A DNA stretch of 33,400 bases from Folioceros fuciformis (taxonomy: Eukaryota > Anthocerotophyta > Anthocerotopsida > Anthocerotales), in NCBI GenBank assembly GCA_049999805.1, contig JBNGIO010006088.1, forward strand, positions 103,539-136,938. The letters run 5' to 3'. Position 1 is the stretch's first letter. The number at the start of each line of letters is the position of its first letter. Shown here one piece after another: positions 10,092 to 18,151 of this stretch. The translations under genes and the position numbers were made by a program. Under the pieces are notes generated by a model that saw only the letters and a program-made list of their open reading frames with translations, had not been told where the DNA came from and did no database searches.

Positions 10092-10673
10092 GTGGCCTTA
10101 AGGGTTAGAGCGGTCTTGGACCTGCATCCATATTGGGTTGCCTTGCAGGTCAATGTGGAGAATGCCTTCAACATTGTCCTTAGGGTGGCTATTTTCAATG
10201 AGCTGAAGGTTGCTGGAGGTCGTATGGAGTCTCCTATCCCCTTAGACCGCTTTGTCTATGGTGCTCCATCTAATCTCTACTTTTAACAGGGGCCCACGGC
10301 GAAGGAGGTCTCAATGCTCAACTCGGCAATAGGTAGGCGCCAGGGGGATCCCCTAGGAGGGGCTCTTTTTGATATGGCTCACTTCGGAGCCCTTTTAATT
10401 ACCGCTTCGAAAGTAGGGGGTTGTCTCTTCCCATCTTTGGCCAATAACACTTATCTCGTAGGTTCAGGGGATAAGGTTAAGGAAGCCTTTGAGCTTTTCT
10501 CAAAGGAGCTCTTACGCTGGGGCCTAAAAGTCAAGATTTCCAAGTGTGAGATTTGGTCTTCATATGGTATCACTCCATCTCTACAATTTCCGAAGGGGAA
10601 CATCGATTCTCCATTAGGGATCCACGTTCTGGGGGTCCCTGTTGGCCCCCCGATTTTATTTGTGAATTTGTGA
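10092..10673 (+). pseudogene. Non-LTR reverse transcriptase domain, catalytic Asp lost
   Basis: One frame, interrupted only by TAA at 10284-10286. Motif A reads L-Q-V-N-V-E-N-A-F-N (10143-10172), motif B reads R-Q-G-D-P-L-G-G-A-L-F (about 10335-10367), and motif C reads S-L-A-N-N-T (about 10434-10451). RTs need Asp in motif A and two Asp in motif C. All three positions are Asn here (AAT 10152, AAT 10443, AAC 10446), each one G-to-A change from Asp. The enzyme would be inactive even without the stop. The domain continues to K-V-K-I-S-K-C-E-I-W and G-V-P-V-G-P-P, typical of this RT family's palm and thumb. Confidence 0.75.
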
Positions 10674-11720
10674 ATGCAGCTTTGTTGAAGAATTTGGCAC
10701 ACATTGAGGACCTTTATCAACTTGGGGACCCATAGGTGTCCTACGTCACCCTCTCCGCCTACTTTGCGTGATGCCTCGAGTACCTTATCCGCACGGTGTG
10801 TCTATCCCCAAATTTTCTTTTCAAAGTGAGGCACTTTGACACAAGTATTGAAGAAATTAACGGTCATTGTTAGCCCGAGTTCATTCGATTGTATTGCTGG
10901 TGATTAGGCTAGGAGACAAGCATCACTACCCATTGCTTTGGGCGGCATTGGGCTATTGGCCATAGAGGCCTTGGTGCTAGCTACTTTTTTTAATAGTTGG
11001 GCGTTCTCTGTCCCAGCTTTAGTGACTCGCTTCTCCATCAGAAACTCGGGTGTTTCGTAGGCTTTTGTCACAGGAGTTGAGGAGGGGCCATATCCCCTCC
11101 AAGGGTCCATTAGGAGGGCCTGAGATCTCTTATCCTTACACGCTTGATTGGTCATGCCTTCTTTTTCCTCTTTCCTTTGTGGGGGTATAAGGGGGCTTCA
11201 GGCCACCCTCATGGAGAAGCTTTATGGGCAAGAGTTACAGGCCCTCACGCTAGATTCCTTCATTGACAAGCAGGCTCGGGTACGCCTTCGATCTTGTTCG
11301 GGGAAAGGCGCTAGCTCTTGGCTGTTGGCCATTCCATGCATCTCGGCTTTCCGAATCATAGCAGCTTCTTTCTTTACTGCGATAAGGTTTCGCCTTGGCT
11401 TGGTCCAGCCCTTGGCCTAGTCTCTCTCTCGTTGTAGCTGTGGGGTCCTGCTCGACAACCTCGGGAGCCAACTAACGCGTTGCCCTATTAGTGGAGACTA
11501 CATCGCATCACACCCATAATGCAGTGAGGGACGTTATGTTTCCTTTGGCCAAGGAGAGTGGCTTCTTCTCCTATAAGGAGAGCTCACATATCTTGTTAAA
11601 CGGCGTCTCCATCATTGGAAACCTTTTCTTGACCAAGGTGGACCAGGTTTCTATAGTGGATGTGGTAGTCCTCTTTTTGCCTTTGGCCCTAATGGGGTTG
11701 TTCCTCGAATCTTTGGAGTA
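10674..11720 (+). pseudogene. Non-LTR element C-terminal region: linker, Cys knuckle, RLE-like domain
   Basis: Broken by several stops (for example after 11420) and frame changes. Recognisable blocks: G-L-Q-A-T-L-M-E-K-L-Y-G (about 11190) parallels G-L-Q-A-S-L-L-E-K-Q-Y-G in copy A; R-L-R-S-C-S-G-K-G; C-S-C-G at about 11431; H-N-A-V-R-D-V-M (about 11515); G-V-S-I-I-G-N-L-F-L and V-S-I-V-D-V-V-V (to about 11670). The acidic position kept in copy A (R-A-D-L) is Asn here, while the second acid (D-V-V-V) is kept here and is Asn in copy A. Confidence 0.6.
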
Positions 11721-12376
11721 GATGAGACTTTCCATCTCTTTTTTCAATACCCTATATATCAAAGAAAACCTATATTTAATGAGCCACGGCTTACTAGGAT
11801 GAATACTTTCTATCAAATGAAGAAGAGTTAACAACAACGTCCCATGCACAATGACATTCTTTTTGTTTCACAAAGAAACTTGTTGGAGTCAAGTCCCTAA
11901 AATCGAGGGCTCTAACTTTGTAAATGATTTAAGACAATTGTGCTTTCATGGATTTGTTGGGATTGAGTCAAACACAAGGTCAACCGAAAGAAAAGAGAAT
12001 ATTGAAAGATGCTCAAGGCAAGAAACATCAAGGGAGCGAACCCTTTACCAAAATAGTAGCTTAAGATTGGACTTAGGCCCTAAATGATCGTCAAACTTTT
12101 TCGGTGTATAATCACTCTGCAAAAGTGATGCCGATGATTTTGTCCCTCTAAAAAGCTTTAGTTGCACATGGTCAATAATCATATCATAGTGTTGTGATCA
12201 CAACGTTAAGACTCACAATGGTTTGAGATGTTGGTGAAGCTATAACATTGAACAATACACTTGTTTAAGTGGTTGGTGTGCCCATGAATGCAGCATGTTC
12301 TTTCATTGTCTAGTATTTAGATGATGTTTTGTGTGGATTGACTACATGGAGAACCATCAACGAGCACGTTGTTATC
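11680..12376 (+). other. Insertion within copy B, containing a Ty3-like RT scrap
   Basis: Copy A has no counterpart to this stretch: the two copies run parallel up to about 11675 and resume at about 12377 (CCTGGGTTGGGCAGCAG). Near its right end a frame reads F-I-V, a stop (TAG 12311), then Y-L-D-D-V-L-C-G-L-T-T-W-R (12314 onward), like the catalytic Y-L-D-D-I-L motif and following residues of Ty3/gypsy RTs. The rest has no recognised content. Confidence 0.45.
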
Positions 12377-12425
12377 AACCCCTGGGTTGGGCAGCAGAAG
12401 GAAGCTCGATAAGGAAGACTTGCAA

Positions 12426-12530
12426 GTACAAGCCCATGTAACAAGGTCAGTACAAGCCCATGTAACAAGGTCANNNNNNNNNNTACAAGCCCATGTAACA
12501 AGGTCAGTACAAGCCCATGTAACAAGGTCA
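12426..12530. repeat. 24-bp minisatellite with 10-N gap
   Basis: Four visible units of GTACAAGCCCATGTAACAAG plus GTCA (12426-12449, 12450-12473, 12484-12506 with its first base in the gap, 12507-12530). They are identical where readable. Ten Ns at 12474-12483 mark an unresolved repeat count. The array sits inside the coding tail of non-LTR copy B. Confidence 0.9.
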
Positions 12531-12835
12531 CTTGTTCATTCCCCATGCTATTGAAACGCATGGGGCCATGGGTAAGGATTTTTCCGGACATGCACGAAGG
12601 CCATCACTTTAGCAAGAGTGGCGTAGGGCTTCCCCTATTCGGCGTTGTCGCATTTTTCCGGCAACGGGTTTGGATTGCACTACGAAAAGCTTTGGCATCC
12701 GTGATTTTTCGGACAACATCAAGCACGGTGGATGTGGCTGCAGCGGCCCCGATGGTAAGTAGGCCACATCTTATACCTGAATATGACATCTTCGGGACGA
12801 TAGGGAGTTACAAACTAGACGAACGAGAGGGTTAG

Positions 12836-15528
12836 GCCCCATTCTTGGCATTTCCCCATTACGGGTTATTCCCTTGTCACGGGGTAGATGGAACTTCAAT
12901 CTTTTTTATTGTATAAAGTCTTCGACTTCCGTCCCTTAACATGACAATGAGAAGAAGGCACACGACACAGCAAACGGCCTTTCTTATTATGTAGGCCTGG
13001 CGCGTAACGAACTGGATTATAAATAAACGTCATCGGTTAGCTCACTGGTACCCGGCCCGTTGTTAGCGCTAAGTAAGTCGTACTTGACGGGGATCATTGT
13101 GTGAGCTCGCTGTGGAACACTACGTGTTCGCGGCCCCGTGAGCTTAGCTAAAACGAACAGCGCGGTAGTATTTGTATTTTATGCGCTTCTGCCCACTTTC
13201 ATTGAAGCCCACTGAGCAGTGAGCTTGTCTTCTTCCATGTGAAAGCCCCATGGAAATCATCGTCTGCCGAGCATTCCAAGGATAAATGCTTCTTTGGGCA
13301 GGTGACCTCGTCACGTTGATGCTCCTAAGTGGGAATTGTTATCCTATGATCCGACTGCTTGCCTGGTCTCGTCTCCTCATTGCTTGGCATGCGGCAGAAC
13401 AGGGTGGTGAAAAGCACATGAAAGGCATCCGGCTGGGCAACAGCGTGACAAACGCATCCATATTGAGTTGTGCCGTGAGATGCATGTATGCGGTGAAATG
13501 ACACTGGTTGCTTGGTACAAACAGAACCAACCTGTGTTCGGCTGGCAGTTCCGCACAAGTTTCGAGGCGACAAGCTTTAGAGGATTTTCAGAGATGCGCA
13601 TAAAACGTTTGCCAGAAAAAAAAAAGCCAAGCATCCAATAAGAGATGGGCGATGAAACTAGAACCCTAGTGTCTGGAATTCACACCCCGCCACATACAGG
13701 CGGGCTGTGGTGTCCGACAGCCTTTCCTGAACTGGGCTCCCCTTTCCATGCATTCGCAGCGTGGTATGTGGCAAGGCAGAATCAACAGAAGTCAGCAAAT
13801 GGGTTGTTTCCACGCTGTATCATCTAGGCCGCCGCGTCGTACTGCCCATCATGAAACTGAGCATCGTAGCATCGAAATGGGCTCCGGATCAATGCAGTTT
13901 GTGAGATGGAATGAAAATTATGCAACCCGGGAAACGAGAGGCCGATATGCAGATGCAGGGAGTGCAGAGTCCAGTTTCCGAGACAAGGGGAAGCAGCACC
14001 AGCGTGCCCTTGAGTGCAGGGTTGAGTTTACGAGACAGCGAGGCCCGACGTTGTGGATCTCTGGCAGGGTGAGTGGTGCTTTCTGTCACAACAGTGAATG
14101 GAGAGTCCGGGTCCCGGACTGTAGAACTGTCCAACTGAGAAGTCATGGTCATGTGAACGCATGTCATAACGAATGGCAGGAGCAAGGACGGCCCGTCCGT
14201 GACCAGCCTGAGTTAGTGAGTGCACGTCCCGACTGCTGACGTCGTGCTGCAGGAGTGCGAAAGTTTGAGCTCTCTGCTGGGACTCTGAATATCTGAATTA
14301 TTGTAGGCGAGCCAGGAGAGGTGAGGTGAGGTCAGGCCAGGTCAGGCTTGGACTCCCGTGTCTGGTCCACTGGAAAGGAAGGAGTCTGACACACGAGAGC
14401 AGCTCCCCAGAGACCTCACCAGTTCCTCCCACTCACTAGCCCAGTACTGCATTGTGCAGTGTAGCAATAGTGGTGGGTTCTGGAACTGTGCCGTGTGGGA
14501 GAGCTGTAATGTGGATGTGATGGTCTAGCTGCGACTTCAAAGACGGAAACCCAGCTTTCATGAGCCACGAGCAGGAGCGCCAAGGCCAAGGACGATGAGA
14601 AGGAACGTCGAAAGAGAGAAAAAGAAAGATGCTTGAATGATCAAGCTGGCGTTAACTTGCGCATTACTGCAGGCCTGACGATGTGTCAACTTCATCACAA
14701 AAGGTATCCCATAAACGACAGGCCCCCGGCCCCTGGCCCCTGTCCGGCTTTTGCAAGGCAGCGTTCCTCGCACCCACATAGCAGAGCCTTCTGCCAACCT
14801 CGTTATGTGGTAACCGCGTCACAGCGGTAAAGGGAACCGTGATCCAGCTGGAAGTCACATTGCCAGTTGGATGCCCCAGAGGCAGAGGCAGAGGCAGAGG
14901 CAGAGGCAAGGACGGTTGAAGCCCCTGATGACTCTTAGCTCGTTGCTCGTCTCGCAACCTGCCTTCCAGCCCGAAAAATCCCTGGCCTCGCCCCATGCTC
15001 AATCAAGATGTGTCTTTTTCTCGCCCTTCACGCCTTGGTGCCGTTCTTCTCTTCTTTGCCCCGACCCCCGACTCCTTGTGCGTCCGTCATTGTTCTTGGC
15101 TGGCTGGCATTCCGGTGAGAAGCACAGTACGGACCAGGGGGGAGAGACCAGTACCAGTACCAGTACCGGGAGGACTCGGAGCCATGACGATCAGACAGCC
15201 TCATCACTCTCGGTTGGAATGCGAATCACGACTCACAGTGCCTCAAGAGTGAAGTGAGGAATGGCGACACTGTCACGACTGGCGAGTCGCGACTCGCTCA
15301 CGGGTCACCACCACCGACTGTGTAATGGCGGTGGGGCGATGGGACGGTAGCAGGGTAAAGTAGGGTAGAGTACCCGGCCGGGCAGGGGACGTCCCGGGGG
15401 TAGGTAGCGGGGCCCAGGCGGTCGCCATTACGCTGCGTGTGGATGCGGCAACAACGGGAACGGAAAGACGTAATGAGCGCAGTTAATAATAACAGGGGAG
15501 CGGGACAAATGTCCAGCTGTCAGTCTCC
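12836..15528. other. Unassigned region with simple repeats
   Basis: No convincing gene. The longest open stretch (13748-14239) has no domain, no conserved-looking block and no supporting splice sites. Small features: an A run at about 13615-13624, a GAGGTGAGGTCAGGCCAGG-type short repeat near 14318-14350, CAGAGG repeats at 14877-14908, ACCAGT repeats near 15150, and a perfect 16-base palindrome at 15282-15297. Confidence 0.5.
14877..14908. repeat. (CAGAGG)n microsatellite
   Basis: Five tandem hexamers of the CAGAGG type, seen directly. Confidence 0.9.
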
Positions 15529-15568
15529 GCATCACATCACATCACATCACATCACATCACATCACATG
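15529..15568. repeat. (ATCAC)n microsatellite
   Basis: Seven or more perfect ATCAC pentamers, ending in ATCACATGTG. Confidence 0.95.
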
Positions 15569-16110
15569 TGTTGCCATGGGGCACGCATGCTTTATTCTGC
15601 ATCCTGCATGCATGTCGGGCGTTCCCTTTTCACGACCCACACTGCAACCCCAGTAGGGCGCAGCCCACGCGCGACTGCGACTGCCCAGCTACCGCCAACC
15701 ATCATGTACCGTGCGCCTTACACATCTAACGCCATCATACATACATATGCATAAATAAATCTACGTGCTTGTTCCGTATTCCTTCGTCATCATGTAATAT
15801 TTATTATTATAAATTTATTTTCTCCAGCTCATTCCTTGGGTTTGAGGATTCAATATGTCTTACCTTAGAAAAGTCATCAATGACTACATTGGATAGAGTA
15901 CCAAATTTTCTAACCCTTAAATTTAATAACTCCTTAAATGAAGTCAAAGATGCCATAACTCAAGGGATTGTTACATGAGTCACAATGCAAATCTTGTTTC
16001 TTGCTATGCACTCTTTTGCATTCTAAGATTGAATGCAGCAGGCATCACATTTGACACAAGACACTCTCATCCCGTGACGGCCTAATTCCCTCCAACATGT
16101 ACGATCTCTA
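15569..16110. other. Unassigned region
   Basis: Short open frames only (for example 15769-15978). Nothing recognised. It becomes AT-rich after about 15740. Confidence 0.4.
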
Positions 16111-16512
16111 ACAGCAAACTTTTGCTCTGATGGAGACCTTTCCCAGGACTTGATGCCTCTGGGCATTCAGATTTTCTAACAATGTCTCATAGGCCCCTTT
16201 CTAGGCCTTGATTTCCTGACGGCGTAGATATGTTGACAACAAACTTTGCTGTGATGGAGGCCCTTTCCAGGCCTTTGTTTCTCCACCCAACAAATTATGT
16301 GACAATGAACTTTGATGTGATGGGGACTCGTTCCATACCTAGCTTTTGTGGTCATATAGATGTTCTGACAACTAGCTTTACAGTGATCGAGTTGCTTTTC
16401 CTTTTCATGACCGACCAGATGATGTTCTGACAACTAGCTTTACCGTTGATCGAGCTGCTTTTTACATTTCCCGGTCGACCGACTAGATCTTCTGACAATG
16501 AACTTGATGTTG
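16111..16512. repeat. Degenerate tandem array, about 60-68-bp unit
   Basis: Six diverged units, each with a core like ACAATGAACTTTGATGTGATGG followed by a CTTTCC..GCCT-type segment and ending in ..TTCTG. Unit starts are near 16111, 16180, 16234, 16302, 16367 and 16429, with a partial one at 16494. On the minus strand three units form an open reading frame (16433-16176) with a 22-residue periodicity (H-H-I-K-V-H-C-H-I-I, H-H-S-K-V-C-C-Q-H-I). Confidence 0.7.
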
Positions 16513-17617
16513 GAATTGTAGCTAGCCAACATGTAGTGAACTATCCATTCTTCATTTTACTTCATGCAAACGTAGAGATCCTTTGGCCATAGGCTCTAGG
16601 CTTTGTCCGAGCTAGTAACATGTTGTCTTGTGGTTGGAAAAGTTTCTTCGCGTTCCATCAAGAGATTTTGGTCATAAATTGGATTGGATGGTTCTTCTCT
16701 AGGTTTATGTCGTGTAGTGTATGTATAGAGACTTTGATCACAAATTTAGTGGGTGGTCCTTAACCTTACTTACTATCTCCCTTGGAGATAATTAGTTGTC
16801 ATGCCATCCAATTGTAATCAATGTGTGTTCAACATGGAATAGTGCAATATTGATTGATATCATAATGAGGATACGCTTTGTCAATAAACCGTTTTAAACG
16901 TCTATCTTTCAATAATGCATGTAACAACCGTACATTTCTTGCATGGTCTGTACGTTATATCTGTGTTAAAATAATACTCTTTTTTATAAAATATTAAAAG
17001 TTTGTCTTTTGAAAAACCCCCTACTTAATTAAATTTTGGTTGCGGGATGGAAACACCTGGTGTGCGACGAGGAAAAAGATCCCACCAGGGGCAAACAGAA
17101 TGGCGTTGGGGAATGAGGAGGAGTAAGTAGGACCCGCATGGGTTGAATGATTCTAGTGATAGAGAGAGAAAAAACGTTTGGAATTGAAATATCAGCGTGA
17201 TTTGTAAAGTATGGATGTAGGTCGGGTGAATGGGCCACACGTCGGGCATTGGGAGGAAAGGAAAGGAAAGGCGATCGTGGGACGGATTAATTGGAGTTAG
17301 AGAGGGAGGGCAAGGTTTGTTCTTTGGCCAGGAATGAGGTAGCGGGAGTTGGGGCGGCAGAAAGGAGGGAGAGGCCCATGTCATGCCGGGATTAAGATTT
17401 ATGCACATAGCTAGAGTGCAGCGGGTCGTGAGGAGGGTGGCAGGAAAAGACCCAGGTCGGCGAAGCAAGTGGAATCCATCACCCTTGTCACATCAAAGGG
17501 AACTGAGACGCAGCAGGTATGGTCCATTCCATGGCAGGAGGCTGCTTGTGCAACTGGTGCTGGTCCTGGACATGCCAGCACCGCTCTGCGCACCACTGCC
17601 TTGCCCGTGCGCATGCG
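16513..17617. other. Unassigned region upstream of the MOM1-like gene
   Basis: AT-rich to about 17035, then purine-rich and moderately GC-rich. A TATAAAATATTAAAA stretch lies at about 16985. No gene was recognised on either strand. Part of this may be the promoter of the large gene, but no transcription start can be placed from sequence. Confidence 0.4.
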
Positions 17618-17840
17618 CAGCAGCACCAACAGCAGGGGGACGGGCAGCAGCAGCAGGACGGGCAGGAGGAGGAGGAGCACCAGGACGGGCAGCAAGACCA
17701 GCAGCAGCAGCAGCAGCAGCAGGATCAGTACGAGCAGCAGCAGGAGGCAAGGCAGCTGCTGCGCTGTAAAGGAGAAGCAGGAGGAGGAACAGAGAGCATA
17801 AGGAGGAGGAGAAGCGGATGCCGAGCAGCAGCAGCAGCCT
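17618..17840 (+). repeat. CAG/CAGGAGG-rich tract, possible 5' leader of the large gene
   Basis: Interrupted CAG and GGGCAG repeats, including a pure (CAG)8 run at 17699-17722. In one plus-strand frame it reads as a Gln/Glu-rich stretch (open 17519-17992), but no splice sites clearly link it to the gene starting at 18152. It may be transcribed leader or just repeat DNA. Confidence 0.6.
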
Positions 17841-18088
17841 CAGTGTTCTCTGGATTTGGCATCGTAGCAGTAGCAACAGCACGCTCAGATTCTCTACCTC
17901 TCTTGTTGGCTTGGCAGTCTCCCGGTATGGGCCGCCTGCTGCTGCTGCCCCCGCTCCCGCTCTTGTTGTCTGCGATCAGGTGTGCTGTGTGAGTGTGTGC
18001 AAAAGTGCTGGCCGCCGTGGCTCCGGCATGGGAATTGATTGCGCTTTCCGCTGCATTCGTTGTGTTGCGGCGGCTGAATTGGCCGTCA

Positions 18089-18089
<1 letters not shown>

Positions 18090-18115
<26 letters not shown>
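18090..18115. repeat. (GT)n microsatellite
   Basis: Thirteen GT dinucleotides just upstream of the putative start codon, followed by GTGCAG at 18125-18130, which could act as a splice acceptor for an upstream leader exon. Confidence 0.9.
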
Positions 18116-18122
<7 letters not shown>

Positions 18123-18151
18123 CGGTGCAGGGGACGGGATCCCGGGCCGGG

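Larger units (their letters stand above)
10077..12835 (+). mobile_element. Non-LTR retrotransposon remnant, copy B (RT + CCHC + RLE-like)
   Basis: Longer copy of the family seen at 1-1300. Order: RT domain 10092-10673, linker homologous to 1-450, conserved R-L-R-S-C-S-G-K-G block (about 11287), Cys knuckle (about 11430), nuclease-like blocks (11510-11680), an insertion of about 700 bp (about 11680-12376), a 24-bp minisatellite, and a tail shared with copy A (E-T-H-G-A-M-G near 12554; R-P-H-L-I-P-E-Y-D-I-F-G near 12760). RT followed by CCHC and a C-terminal nuclease is the layout of R2-like, restriction-like-endonuclease elements (established); placing this family there is inference. No target-site duplication or poly-A end could be fixed. 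Confidence 0.65.

Noticed and set aside
13748-14239. 163-codon plus-strand open frame
   Set aside because: No domain, no homology I can recognise, Arg/Gln/Gly-rich composition, antisense frames equally open, and no plausible splice partners.
17025-17468. 147-codon minus-strand open frame, Pro/Leu/Ser-rich
   Set aside because: No recognisable domain; it arises from purine-rich sequence on the plus strand, upstream of the gene.
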